Origin: Sandaracinaceae bacterium
GTDB lineage: Bacteria; Myxococcota_A; Polyangia; Polyangiales; Sandaracinaceae
Assembly: GCA_019637095.1 (NCBI GenBank)
Contig: JAHBWG010000007.1
Location: forward strand, 102,853 to 166,852
Length of the DNA stretch: 64,000 bases
Direction: 5' to 3'
Of this stretch, positions 1 through 8,704 are shown piece after piece (the stretch's first letter is position 1; every line of letters starts with the position of its first letter). Below the pieces are notes generated by a model. That model was given only the letters and a program-made list of their open reading frames with translations. It was not told where the DNA came from and did no database searches. The position numbers were made by a program, and so were the translations under genes.

Positions 1-1231
1 CGCGCGCGCGGCCGCCCGCGACGTTCTCGAAGACGTCCTGCGTCTCGTCGAGCCCCTCGCGCCGCTGGCCGAGGTAGGTGATCTTCGTGCGCGCGCCGAG
101 GCGCACCGCGCCTCCCGTCGGAGCGCGCACGCCGAGCACGGTCTCGAGGAACGTCGTCTTGCCGCACCCGTTGGGGCCGACGATGCCGACGCGCTCGCCG
201 GGCACGAGCGAGAGCGTGAGCGCGTCGACGAGGGTGCGGCCACCGCGCTCGACGCGCAGCGCCTCGAGATCGAGCACGGTGCGCCCGCTCTCGAGCTGCG
301 CGCGGTGGAGCGCGACGTCGCGCGTGCGCGCCGGGCCGCGCTGCGCGAGCAGATCCTGCGCGCGCCCGATGCGGGCCTTCTGCTTGGTCGTGCGCGCCGG
401 CGCCGAACGGCGCAGCCAGTCGAGCTCGCGCCGCAAGACGTTTTGCCGGTTCTGCTCCGCGCGCGCCGCGTGCGCCTCGCGCTCCATGCGCGCCACCAGG
501 TAGGCCTCGTAGCCGCCCTCGTAGATCGTCAGCCGCCCCGCCTCGAGCTCGGCGGTGCGCTGGACCACGCGGTCGAGGAAGAAGCGATCGTGCGTGATCA
601 AGAGGAGCGCGCCCGGCTGCTCGGTCGCGAGGTGCCCCTCGAGCCACTCGATCGTGTCCACGTCGAGGTGGTTGGTCGGCTCGTCGAGGATCGCGAGGTC
701 CGGCCGCGCGACGAGCACGCACGCGAGGTCCACGCGGCGCCGCTCGCCGCCGCTCATCGCGCCGACGCGGCGCGTCGCGTCCTCGATCCCGAGCCGCGAC
801 AGCATCGCGCCCGCGCGATGCGAGAGATCCCAGCCGCCGAAGCGCTCGATCGTCGCCGCGGCCTCCGCTTGCGCCTCGAGCGCGCGCTCGACCTCGACGC
901 CGCGCGCGAGCCGCTCGCTCGCCGCCTCGTGCGCCGCCACCGCCGCCGACCACTCGCGCAGCCCCGCGAGCGCGGCCTCGAGGGCGGTCGGGTCGCCCTC
1001 GAAGCGCGGCTCCTGCGCGAGGTAGCCCACGCGCGCTCCGCGCCGCAGCACGAGCTGCCCCGCGTCCGGGTCCTCGGCGCCCGCGAGGATGCGCCCGAGC
1101 GTGCTCTTGCCCGAGCCGTTCGCGCCCACCAGGCCCACGCGCTCGCCGAGCTCGAGCGTCAACGACACCGAGTCGAGGACCTTGCGCGCGCCGTAGCTGC
1201 GCGAGATCGCCTGCGCGTCGAGGATGGGCAC
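1..1231 (-). CDS. ABC-F family ATP-binding protein (C-terminal end cut by window edge)
   Basis: This cytoplasmic protein has two fused ABC ATPase domains and no membrane segment. That is the architecture of the ABC-F (Uup/EttA/Sal) family, which acts on ribosomes in translation or antibiotic protection. The first domain shows Walker [10 protein letters not shown], signature [12 protein letters not shown] and Walker [14 protein letters not shown] linker rich in Arg and Ala follows, then a second Walker [13 protein letters not shown]. The reading frame is open to base 1, so the second signature motif and the end lie outside the window. I chose the GTG start at 1231, which reads [14 protein letters not shown], because the only nearby ATG is out of frame. 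It begins 40 bases after the transporter stop and is probably cotranscribed with it. The exact ABC-F subfamily cannot be told from this part. Confidence 0.9.
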   Translation of the reverse strand, partial: MPILDAQAISRSYGARKVLDSVSLTLELGERVGLVGANGSGKSTLGRILAGAEDPDAGQLVLRRGARVGYLAQEPRFEGDPTALEAALAGLREWSAAVAAHEAASERLARGVEVERALEAQAEAAATIERFGGWDLSHRAGAMLSRLGIEDATRRVGAMSGGERRRVDLACVLVARPDLAILDEPTNHLDVDTIEWLEGHLATEQPGALLLITHDRFFLDRVVQRTAELEAGRLTIYEGGYEAYLVARMEREAHAARAEQNRQNVLRRELDWLRRSAPARTTKQKARIGRAQDLLAQRGPARTRDVALHRAQLESGRTVLDLEALRVERGGRTLVDALTLSLVPGERVGIVGPNGCGKTTFLETVLGVRAPTGGAVRLGARTKITYLGQRREGLDETQDVFENVAGGRAR

Positions 1232-1270
1232 GCGCGGACCATGCGCCGGCGCGCCGCGCCCCGCCAGCGC

Positions 1271-2542
1271 TCATCGACGCACGCGCGCGGGGCGCAGCGC
1301 GACGTACGCGATCACGCCGACGACGAGGAGCCCGCCCGCGAGCCCGCCCATCGCGCGGACGGCGAGCGGCTCGCCGCCGCGCGCGAGGCCGGCGAGGATC
1401 CCGGTGAGGTAGAGCGCGAGGCCGTTGAGCCCTTTGACGACGAAGTTGAACGCGCCGAAGTAGAGGCTCGTCACCTCGCCGTCGCGCTCGGCGGCGGAGG
1501 CGACGATCGCCTCGCCCTCGAGGCCGAGCAGCACCGCGGCCATCGGCCCGCCCATCGCGAAGAGCAGCGCGGCGGTCACGACGGGGCCGCCGATCAGGTC
1601 CGCGCCGAGGAGCCCGGCGCCCCCGTACACCGCGCCGAGCGCGAGCGTCGCGCCCAGGACCGCGCGCTCCCAGCCCAGCCGCCGGCTGAGCCGCGGCAGC
1701 ACGAGGAAGGTCGGGATCGCGGTGAGCAGGAACGGCCCGAGCAAGAGCGCCACGTCGCTCGTCTCGCCGCCGAGCAGGTCGACCGCGAAGAACGGCGCGG
1801 CGGCGGTCATCACCGTGAAGGACATCTGCCCGCCCGCGAACAGCACGACGACGGAGACGAACCGCCGGTGCGCGAGCGCCTCGCGCAGCGTCGCGACGAG
1901 CCCCGGCCCGGGCGGCGAGGGCGCCGGCGCGCGCGCGTCGTCCGGCCGCGCGACGTAGGGCAGCAACATGAGCCCCGCCGCGGGCGCCGCGAAGACCGCG
2001 GCCGCGCCGAGGAAGCCGAGGCGCTCGACGAGCCACGGGCTGAGCACGAAGCCGAGCGCGGTCGCGCCGAGCACGCCGCCGCCGAGCACGCTCGAGAGCC
2101 GCGCGCGCCGCGCCTCGTCACCCGCCGCGTAGTCGTCGAGCAGGCTCCAGTACGGGATCGCGTAGAGCGTGTACCCGACGAAGAACACGAACATGCCGGC
2201 GGCGAGCAGGCCCCAACGCGCCGCCTCGCCGAGCGCCTCGCTCGGCGAGAAGACGAGCACGAGCCCGATCGAGGGCAGCGCGAAGGCGACGAAGAGCAGC
2301 GAGCGTCGCTCGCGGCCGCGTCGCACCCACCCGTCGCCGAGCAGGCCGGCGAGCGGGTCGGTCACGCCGTCGAAGATGCGGAAAGCGAAGAAGAGAAGCC
2401 CGACGGACGCCGCAGCGAAGAGCGGCACGCCCGCCGCCGTCGGCGTCCCCGCGAAGTCGAGGACCCACTGGAAGAAGAAGCGCGCGAGCATCATCACGCC
2501 GAGCTGGCCGGCGCCGAAGAGGAGGTAGCTCGTGGCTCGCAC
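1271..2542 (-). CDS. MFS transporter, GPH (sugar:cation symporter)-like
   Basis: This is a 423-residue inner-membrane protein with about twelve hydrophobic segments. The segment FRIFDGVTDPLAGLLGD after the second helix is the signature of the glycoside-pentoside-hexuronide:cation symporter branch of the major facilitator superfamily, and a Tyr/Trp-rich YTLYAIPYWSLLDDY segment fits the fourth helix of that group. The substrate cannot be inferred. The longest frame extends to 2596 but adds only an Arg-rich non-membrane stretch. I prefer the GTG at 2542 (VRATSYLLFGAGQLG), which has CATACT six bases upstream. The gene lies 57 bases after the hydrolase 2600-3604 and ahead of the ABC-F gene on the same strand. 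Confidence 0.85.
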   Translation of the reverse strand: MRATSYLLFGAGQLGVMMLARFFFQWVLDFAGTPTAAGVPLFAAASVGLLFFAFRIFDGVTDPLAGLLGDGWVRRGRERRSLLFVAFALPSIGLVLVFSPSEALGEAARWGLLAAGMFVFFVGYTLYAIPYWSLLDDYAAGDEARRARLSSVLGGGVLGATALGFVLSPWLVERLGFLGAAAVFAAPAAGLMLLPYVARPDDARAPAPSPPGPGLVATLREALAHRRFVSVVVLFAGGQMSFTVMTAAAPFFAVDLLGGETSDVALLLGPFLLTAIPTFLVLPRLSRRLGWERAVLGATLALGAVYGGAGLLGADLIGGPVVTAALLFAMGGPMAAVLLGLEGEAIVASAAERDGEVTSLYFGAFNFVVKGLNGLALYLTGILAGLARGGEPLAVRAMGGLAGGLLVVGVIAYVALRPARVRR

Positions 2543-2599
2543 GGGCGGAGTATGCGCGGAAACCCGCGCCGCAGATCGGCGCACGGGTCGGCGCACGGT

Positions 2600-3604
2600 T
2601 CAGAGCCCGAGATCGGCCGCGTTCGCGAGGCGCCGCACCGGGACGCCATCGCCCCAGACGCCGTGATCGCGCACCGGATCGCACTCGGGCCCTGGCCCCG
2701 CGCAGAGCGCCGAGTAGCCGGGGAACGCCGCGCCCTGCGCCTCGCGCAGCGCGCCCTCCGTCGGGCGCCAGCACGCGAAGTGATCGTGCGCGTCGAGCGG
2801 GCGCGCGCTCGTGCCCGACCGACAGCCGTTGTGGTTCGACACGAGGACCGGCGTGCCGTGGCGGTCGCCGTAGGAACGAAGGAAGTTTCGTCGCGTCAGG
2901 TGGGCGGTGCCCTCCCACGCCTCGGGCGAGAAGCTGTCGGGCTCGTTCGCCTCGCCGGGGCCGCTCGTCTGCGCTTGCATCACCAAGAGCGCCACGGTCG
3001 GGGGGACGCGCGCGAGCGCGCCGCCCTCCGACAGCAGATCGGCGAACGCCCGGCGGCCCGCCGCGTCGTGGAGCACGACGAGCTCCGGCGTCGGGATCGC
3101 GGGCTCGCCCGGCGCCGCCATGCGCAGCGCGAGCGCGGCGCCCACCGAGTGCCCCGCGATCGCGAGGTGCCCGTCGGGCCGCGGGTGCGCCCCGCGCGCG
3201 AGCTCGTCGAGGGCGCGCTGCACCGCCTGCCGCGAGCTGCCCTCCCAGCGCGAACGATCGAGCGGCCCCCCCTGGTACGGAAACACGATGACGAACCCCT
3301 TGCGCGCGAGGTGGACCAGCATCGCCTCGTAACCGTCCTCGGGCTCGAACGCGCTCCAGCCGTGCATGTAGACGAGCACCGGCGCCTGCGCCGGCGTGGG
3401 CTCGGCCGGCTCGATCAACCAGTAGGCGGCCGCGTCGCCGAGCGGCGCGCCGTAGCGCGTGATCGTCGCCGACCCATGGACGTAGTCGCTACCGCCCGGG
3501 CCGCGCTCCGGCTGCGGCGGCTGCGCGGCGTCGGTGTCTCCTCCCGCCTCGCACGCGCACGCGAACAGCGCGGCGGCGAGGACCGCGCTCGCCGAGCGCG
3601 TCAT
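2600..3604 (-). CDS. Lipoprotein alpha/beta hydrolase (PET-hydrolase/chlorophyllase-like fold)
   Basis: This is a 334-residue exported lipoprotein. The signal peptide MTRSASAVLAAALFACACE ends in a lipobox-like ACAC. The mature part is an alpha/beta hydrolase: oxyanion-region strand VLVYMHGWSAF, nucleophile elbow GHSVGA with the catalytic Ser, and a late DAHDHF segment that can supply His. The nearest known folds are dienelactone-hydrolase-like and chlorophyllase/lipase-like esterases; the substrate is unknown. The start ATG at 3604 overlaps the stop of the upstream dienelactone hydrolase (ATGA), so translation is probably coupled and the two hydrolases form one unit. Longer in-frame extension to 4165 is only the antisense-like shadow of the neighbour. 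Confidence 0.8.
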   Translation of the reverse strand: MTRSASAVLAAALFACACEAGGDTDAAQPPQPERGPGGSDYVHGSATITRYGAPLGDAAAYWLIEPAEPTPAQAPVLVYMHGWSAFEPEDGYEAMLVHLARKGFVIVFPYQGGPLDRSRWEGSSRQAVQRALDELARGAHPRPDGHLAIAGHSVGAALALRMAAPGEPAIPTPELVVLHDAAGRRAFADLLSEGGALARVPPTVALLVMQAQTSGPGEANEPDSFSPEAWEGTAHLTRRNFLRSYGDRHGTPVLVSNHNGCRSGTSARPLDAHDHFACWRPTEGALREAQGAAFPGYSALCAGPGPECDPVRDHGVWGDGVPVRRLANAADLGL

Positions 3605-4275
3605 CCGAGCTCGGCGTGCAGGAACGCGATCGCGCGCTCCCACGCGAGGGTCGCCGACGGCTCGTGGTACGCGTCGGGGTCGCTCTCGCGCATGAACGCG
3701 TGCTTCGCCTCGTAGAAGAAGAGATCCATCCGCCCGCCCGCCGCGCGCACGTCGCGCGCGAGGCCGACCGCGGGCTCGGCGCGCGCGAACGGATCGCCCT
3801 CCGCGAAGTGCGCCTGGATCGGGCAGCGCATGCGCTCGGCCACCATGTAGTCCGCGCGCGCGTTGCCGTAGAACGGGACCGCCGCCGACAAGCCCTCGAC
3901 CGACGCGGCCGCCGCGAACGCCATCGCGCCACCGAGACAGAACCCGGTCACCCCGACCTTCGGCGCCCCGCGCCCCCTGAGCTCGCGGACGCAGCGCGCC
4001 ACGCGCTCCGTCGCGTCCTCGGTGCGGAGCGCGCTCGCGCGCGCGAGCGCCTCGGCCGGATCCGTCGTCGCGGGCCGATCGTAGAGGTCCGGCGCGAGGG
4101 CGACGAAGCCCTCGGCGGCGAAGCGCGCGCACTGCGCGCGGAGCTCGTCGTTGAGGCCCCACCACTCGTGGATCACCACGATGCCCGGCCCGCGCTCGCC
4201 CGCGAGCGCGGCGGTGAAGCGCGGGGAGCCGGCGTCGTCCTCGCGCAGCGCGAGCGTGAGCTCTCGGGTCGTCAT
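3601..4275 (-). CDS. Dienelactone hydrolase family protein
   Basis: This is a 224-residue cytoplasmic hydrolase close to the usual 230-residue length of dienelactone hydrolases (carboxymethylenebutenolidase family). The nucleophile elbow is GFCLGG with Cys rather than Ser, as in classical enzymes of the family. It is followed by a VPFYGN segment, an acidic segment AEGDPFA that would supply Asp, and HAFM that supplies His. These enzymes open cyclic lactones formed during aromatic ring cleavage, but many family members have other substrates. The start at 4275 (MTTRELTLALRED) is preceded by TAGAGT and seven bases, a leaderless pattern. The alternative GTG at 4284 would overlap that box. The gene overlaps the downstream hydrolase by ATGA. 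Confidence 0.85.
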   Translation of the reverse strand: MTTRELTLALREDDAGSPRFTAALAGERGPGIVVIHEWWGLNDELRAQCARFAAEGFVALAPDLYDRPATTDPAEALARASALRTEDATERVARCVRELRGRGAPKVGVTGFCLGGAMAFAAAASVEGLSAAVPFYGNARADYMVAERMRCPIQAHFAEGDPFARAEPAVGLARDVRAAGGRMDLFFYEAKHAFMRESDPDAYHEPSATLAWERAIAFLHAELG

Positions 4276-4282
4276 GGCGGGC

Positions 4283-4288
4283 ACTCTA
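4283..4288 (-). promoter_or_regulatory. -10-like box TAGAGT for the dienelactone hydrolase
   Basis: On the minus strand TAGAGT is followed by GCCCGCC and then the ATG at 4275. This would place transcription initiation at the start codon. No convincing -35 element was seen. The same arrangement recurs upstream of several genes in this window. Confidence 0.35.
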
Positions 4289-4308
4289 CGCGCGCCCGCG
4301 CGAGCCCG

Positions 4309-4400
4309 TCACGCGATCTTCGGCGACGCGCCGAGCTCTCGAGCGAGCGCACCGACCGCCGCTCGGCGAGCGCCTCGTCGCGCCGCGGGGCCCACGTCGA
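4309..4400 (-). pseudogene. Decayed 3' end of a short-chain dehydrogenase gene
   Basis: The minus strand ends in ALARELGASPKIA-stop, matching the IELARELGGAPKIT-stop end of the intact dehydrogenase at 8705-9640. A little upstream RDEALAER in another frame matches the same peptide of the intact gene. The nucleotide match includes the region from the stop codon through gatcttcggcg and ccgagctctc, with small deletions that break the frame. No start or Rossmann motif remains. It is therefore a relic of a paralogue or of a duplication, lying in the 184-base gap between divergent genes. Confidence 0.65.
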
Positions 4401-4459
4401 GCGCGAAACACGTAGCCACGCGTGCCCCCGCGCTGCTACGTCCCGCGGCGGAGGGTGCG

Positions 4460-5761
4460 ATGTACAAGACGTGTTGGATGAGCGCGGCGCTCGTGTTGGC
4501 AGCGTGCGACGGGGGCGGCGGGGGCGCCGACGCGGGCGGGGGCGCCGACGCGGCCCCGGGCCTCGACGCGGGGGGCGGCGGCGCGCCCGTGGACGTGACG
4601 TTCGAGCCCCGGAACGGGCGCGACTCGAGCCCGCTCCCCGGAGCGACGATCGCGGTGGACCTGCCGGACGGAACCCGGCTCGAGCAGACGACGGACGCAT
4701 CGGCGCGGGCCACCTTCTCGATCGACTGGGCGGCCGGTCCCGTCGACGTGACCGTCCACGTCGCAGGCTACTCCGTGCTCTCGCTCGTCGGGCTGCGTGC
4801 CGAGCACGTCGCCAGGCACGTCGACGGAGACGTGCTGCCCGTGCCGCTGGCCGCCAACGCCGTGCGGACCGACCTCGTCACGCTGAGCGGCGCGATCCTG
4901 AACGGCAGCAACCCCGCCAACGTCTACCAGGTGACCGGGGACACCGCCGAGGGCGCCATCTCCCAGGCGCGGACCCCCTCCTACAGCGTGCGGGTGCCGA
5001 CGGGCCGCGCGCTGCAGCTCGTGGTGGCCGAGATCGACTACGTGCTGCGCGGCACGAGCGACTTCACGAACGACTACCTCGCCGTGGGCACCGTCGAGGT
5101 GGGCCCGCTGAGCGCGGACACGACGCTCGATCTCGACCTCACGGCCAGCCCGGTCACGATGGGGGAGGTGTCGGGCTCGTTGGCCTCGCCAGGCGCGGGC
5201 ACGCCGCTCGCGGACGTGGCGCTCTTCGGCTACGTCACCGACGAGCGCGACGGGACCTTCTACGGCGCGATGACCTCGGCGACGCCCAACGGCGCCAACG
5301 TGGACTTCACCATGGGCTACCGCGAGGCGACCGACGCCCGCCCGCTCACCCGCTACTTCCTCGAGGAGGGCTCGCTCGCGTCGCAGATCGTCACGCGAGG
5401 CTGGCCCGTCGCGGGCCCGGTCGCGCTGACGTTCCTGCCGCCACCGGCGATCGTCACGCCCGCCTTCGGGGTGTCGCACTCGATCCACGACCCCTTCGAG
5501 CTCGACCGCGTCGCGCCCGGGGCCGAGACCGCGCTGCTGCTGATGGAGCCCGATCCCGCCGAGCGCTTGCTCTGGCTCGTCGTCAGCCCCGGGGGCTCGG
5601 CGACGCTCGCGTTCCCCGCGCTGCCGTCGGGCGTGGCCGCGCCGTCGGTGATCCCGGCGGGCGCCGATCTGTTCGTCCGGCCTCAGGTCTGCGAGCGGAC
5701 CCTCGGGCAGATGTGTGGGCGCTTCGCCGTCGGCAACCGCCAGTTCGACGTCACGCCCTGA
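4460..5761 (+). CDS. Surface lipoprotein with carboxypeptidase-regulatory-like beta domain
   Basis: This is a 433-residue lipoprotein. The signal peptide MYKTCWMSAALVLAACD has the lipobox LAAC, and a Gly/Asp/Ala-rich tether with GADAGGGADA follows, typical of myxobacterial outer-membrane lipoproteins. The next 90 residues, with PLPGATIAVDLPDGT and TTDASARATF, resemble the bacterial Ig/transthyretin-like fold that carries 'trait-value' loops. The rest is beta-rich with no recognisable catalytic motif. The function is unknown and a structural or binding role is likely. The ATG at 4460 is chosen because the signal peptide starts there and ggaggg lies just upstream; the frame upstream to 4151 is shadow. 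It is divergent from the hydrolase pair. Confidence 0.75.
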   Translation: MYKTCWMSAALVLAACDGGGGGADAGGGADAAPGLDAGGGGAPVDVTFEPRNGRDSSPLPGATIAVDLPDGTRLEQTTDASARATFSIDWAAGPVDVTVHVAGYSVLSLVGLRAEHVARHVDGDVLPVPLAANAVRTDLVTLSGAILNGSNPANVYQVTGDTAEGAISQARTPSYSVRVPTGRALQLVVAEIDYVLRGTSDFTNDYLAVGTVEVGPLSADTTLDLDLTASPVTMGEVSGSLASPGAGTPLADVALFGYVTDERDGTFYGAMTSATPNGANVDFTMGYREATDARPLTRYFLEEGSLASQIVTRGWPVAGPVALTFLPPPAIVTPAFGVSHSIHDPFELDRVAPGAETALLLMEPDPAERLLWLVVSPGGSATLAFPALPSGVAAPSVIPAGADLFVRPQVCERTLGQMCGRFAVGNRQFDVTP

Positions 5762-5796
5762 CGACCGACCGCTCGCGCGGCGCCCCCGAGCACGGC

Positions 5797-6017
5797 TCAC
5801 GCGGCGCGGCGCGACGACCCTCTCTCGCGCGCGAGCGCGGCGAACGCAGCGTCGGTGCGAGAGAGCTTCGCGACCCGCTCGAGCGCGGCGAGCGGCGCTC
5901 TGGCCTCCAGGCTCGCGGCAGCGCCGAGCGGGACGAACGCCGATGATGTCGAGCCACGCCGCGATCTCGGTCGCGGCCTCGGCCGCCTCGATTGACACCC
6001 TCGCGTTCCAGCCGTAA
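5797..6017 (-). pseudogene. Possible frameshifted gene remnant
   Basis: Two minus-strand frames look protein-like and join at about 5940: WNARVSIEAAEAATEIAAW followed in another frame by AAASLEARAPLAALERVAK up to a stop at 5797. Both have the Ala/Glu/Leu helical composition of real proteins here. I recognise no family and there is no start codon with context, so this could equally be chance in GC-rich DNA. It accounts for the 265-base gap between the lipoprotein and the kinase. Confidence 0.2.
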
Positions 6018-6020
6018 CGA
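5992..6020 (+). promoter_or_regulatory. Sigma70-like promoter of the TPR kinase gene
   Basis: TTGACA at 5992-5997 is a perfect -35 hexamer. Exactly 17 bases later TAACGA at 6015-6020 can serve as the -10. The GTG start of the kinase at 6027 lies six bases further, where transcription would begin, so the message would be leaderless. Confidence 0.55.
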
Positions 6021-6026
6021 CGCGGC

Positions 6027-8537
6027 GTGGAGCTCGCCCCAGGCACACGGATCGCCGACCGCTACGTGATCGAGGCGCCGCTCGGGCAGGGCGGCATGGG
6101 CGCGGTCTATCGAGCGCGCGACGAGCGCCTCGATCGAGCGGTCGCGCTGAAGCTCTTGCCTGCCGCGCGCGTGGGCGACGCGACCTCCGCCGCCCGGCTC
6201 ATCCGCGAGGCGCGCGCCACCGCGGCGCTCGAGCACGACCACATCGTCCCCGTCTACGACGTCGGCGCGACCGGGGACGGCGGCGCGTACCTCGCGATGA
6301 AGCTCGTGCGAGGCGAGTCGCTCCGCGCGCGCCTGCGTCGAGGACCGCTGCGGCTGGGCGAGGCGCGGCGGTGGGTCCTCGAGATCGGTGAGGCCCTCGC
6401 CTTCGCGCACGACGCCGGGATCGTCCACCGTGACGTGAAGCCCGACAACGTGATGCTCCGCGCCGAGGATGGGCGCGCGGTGGTGCTCGACTTCGGCATC
6501 GCGCGCCGCGACGAGCTGCCGACGCTGACCGCGGACGGCGCCCTCGTCGGCACGCCGGCCTACCTCTCGCCGGAGCAAGCGCGCGCTCAGCCGGTGGACG
6601 GCCGCGCCGACCAGTTCGCGCTCGCGGTGCTCGCCTGGGAGCTGCTCACCGGCGAGCTGCCGTGGAGAGGCTCGACGATGGCCGAGATGCTCGTCGCGAT
6701 CCTCGAGGCCGACCCGCCGCCGCTCGCCATCGACGGCGCGCCCGAGGCGGCGCTGCGACGCGCGCTCGCCAAGCGGCGCGAGGATCGCTTCCCAACGATG
6801 CGCGCGTTCCTGGAGGCGTTGCGGCTACAGGACTCGGAGCTCGCGCTGGCCGCCACCGTGGACGTCTCCAGCGCGGCGCGTCCGGCGCCGGCGCCGCGAG
6901 GGCCGTGGCGCGCGGCCGCGATCGCGGGCGTCGGCCTGGCGATCGCGGGCGGGCTCACCTGGGCGATGGTCCGAGCCGGCAGCGCGGAGCCCGCGCCGGC
7001 GCCGGCGTCTAGGCCGCCAGCGCCCGCGCGGCCGCTCGAGCACGCGCTGCCGCCGTGCGCGGCGGAGGCGCAGCAGAGCTATCGCGCGGCGCGCGAGGAC
7101 GCGCATCGCGGCTCGTGGCAGGCGGCCTATCAGGGGTATCGGCGCGCGTTCGAGCAGGATCAGACCTGCGCGTCGGCGGCGCTCGCGGTCGCTCGACTCG
7201 GGCAGACCTCCTCGTGGGCGCCCGACCTGCGCGAGCACGCGCTCGCCGCCATCCGTCACGCCGCCGACCTCTCCGCTCGAGAGCGCGCCTTGCTCGAGGC
7301 GCTGCGGCCCGTGTTCATGGGCGACCCGCCCGACCGGGAGGCGAGCGCCGCGCGCCTCGCCGCGCTGGCTCGTGACTTCCCGGACGACGCGGAGCTCCTC
7401 GCGGTCTGCGCAGCAAGCTCGAACGCTCCACTCGACGAGCGCGAGGCGGCCGCGCGGCGCGCCGCCGAGATCGATCCGGGGTACGCCCCGGCCTGGACCA
7501 GCCTCGCGACGGTCCACGAGCTCGCGGGCCGACCCGACGCGGCCGACGAGGCGCTGCGGGAGTGCTCCGAGCGCACGACGGGGGAGGACTGCCTCGTCAC
7601 CGCGATCGACATGCGCGCGCTGCGCGGGCAGTGCGCGTCGATCGCTTCGCTCGCTCGCGAGGCACGCGCGCGCGCCCCGCGAGCCGCGCCCGTACGACTG
7701 CAGCTCGCCCGCGCCTACGCGGCGGATGGCGAGCCGGAGGGGCGCATCCGCGCAGAGCTCGCCGAGGCGTTCCGGCTCGCTCCCGATCCGATCATGGAGA
7801 CGGCCTTCGCCGCGCTCCTGGCCGCGCACGTCGGCGACCACGCCCGCGCGCTCGAGCACGCGATCGCGACCGAAGCGGCGGGGCGTGAGGCGGATGTGCC
7901 CGGCGTCATCCTGGCCGGGGTGGCGCTGCGCGTCGGCGCGCTCGAGGAGCTCGGCCGCTCCGAGGAGGCCGCCGAGGTGGCGCGAGACTTCGTGGTGCGC
8001 AGCACGAGCACGCTCACCGCCGTCACCCTGAGCGGCCTGCACACCCTGCGCGAGGTCGAGGTCCTGCGCGCCGCGCGCCGCGTGTTCGACGCGCCCGCGT
8101 TCGAGCGCGAGCACGCGCGGTGGGCCGAGGGCCTCGCGGGCAACTCGGCGCTCGAGCCGATCGATCGGTGGGCCATGCGCGACGCCGCCTTCGCTCGCAC
8201 GGCCGACGAGGCCACGGTGTCGCTCGCGCGGGCGCCGGCGGCGCTCCCTCGCGCGGGCGAGCTCGGTACGCTCGTCGGCGCCGGTGAGGTGCTCACGCTC
8301 GCCGAGCGCTGGGAGGAGGCGGCCGAGCGCCTCGCGCCGATCGCGAACGGCTGCCTGCGCCTCAACCACCCCTACACGAGCGCCCGCGCGCTCCTCGCGC
8401 TCGGTCGGGTGCGCCTCGCGCAAGGACGCGTCAACGATGCTTGCGATGCTCTCGGCGAGCTCGAGCGGCGTTGGCCCGACGGCCCGTCCGAGAGCCGCGA
8501 CGCAGCGCGCCGCCTCCGCGCCGCGAGCTGCCCCTAG
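6027..8537 (+). CDS. Membrane Ser/Thr protein kinase with TPR-like sensor tail
   Basis: This is an 836-residue Hanks-type kinase. The catalytic domain occupies about residues 10-270: Gly-rich loop GQGGMGAVYRA, ATP-binding Lys42 in VALKLL, catalytic loop HRDVKPDN with Asp136, metal-binding DFG at 155, and the activation-segment end GTPAYLSPEQA. All active-site residues are present, so it should be an active kinase. A single transmembrane helix at about 296-315 follows a Pro/Ala-rich juxtamembrane part. The roughly 500-residue C-terminal part is helical and TPR-like (AWTSLATVHELAGRPDAADE) and would lie on the other side of the membrane. It starts with GTG at 6027. It is convergent with the dehydrogenase and stands alone. 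Such kinases are common in predatory myxobacteria; the signal is unknown. Confidence 0.92.
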   Translation: MELAPGTRIADRYVIEAPLGQGGMGAVYRARDERLDRAVALKLLPAARVGDATSAARLIREARATAALEHDHIVPVYDVGATGDGGAYLAMKLVRGESLRARLRRGPLRLGEARRWVLEIGEALAFAHDAGIVHRDVKPDNVMLRAEDGRAVVLDFGIARRDELPTLTADGALVGTPAYLSPEQARAQPVDGRADQFALAVLAWELLTGELPWRGSTMAEMLVAILEADPPPLAIDGAPEAALRRALAKRREDRFPTMRAFLEALRLQDSELALAATVDVSSAARPAPAPRGPWRAAAIAGVGLAIAGGLTWAMVRAGSAEPAPAPASRPPAPARPLEHALPPCAAEAQQSYRAAREDAHRGSWQAAYQGYRRAFEQDQTCASAALAVARLGQTSSWAPDLREHALAAIRHAADLSARERALLEALRPVFMGDPPDREASAARLAALARDFPDDAELLAVCAASSNAPLDEREAAARRAAEIDPGYAPAWTSLATVHELAGRPDAADEALRECSERTTGEDCLVTAIDMRALRGQCASIASLAREARARAPRAAPVRLQLARAYAADGEPEGRIRAELAEAFRLAPDPIMETAFAALLAAHVGDHARALEHAIATEAAGREADVPGVILAGVALRVGALEELGRSEEAAEVARDFVVRSTSTLTAVTLSGLHTLREVEVLRAARRVFDAPAFEREHARWAEGLAGNSALEPIDRWAMRDAAFARTADEATVSLARAPAALPRAGELGTLVGAGEVLTLAERWEEAAERLAPIANGCLRLNHPYTSARALLALGRVRLAQGRVNDACDALGELERRWPDGPSESRDAARRLRAASCP

Positions 8538-8704
8538 CTAGAGCACCGATCCGTTCGAGCGAGTCACCCGGAACCGAAGTGAGTGCGGCCAGGCGTCGTG
8601 GTGGACGTCGGGCGCACACGCGCGCGCCACCGTGTTCGCTTCGTCGGGGACTCGCCGCGCGGCTGAGGGGACCGTCCTGGCAGCCCGTCTGCGCGCGCGG
8701 GCCG

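Noticed and set aside
305..3715. A 1,136-residue plus-strand frame
   Set aside because: It crosses the ABC-F, MFS and hydrolase genes in antisense and has only Arg/Ala/Glu-rich low-complexity sequence.
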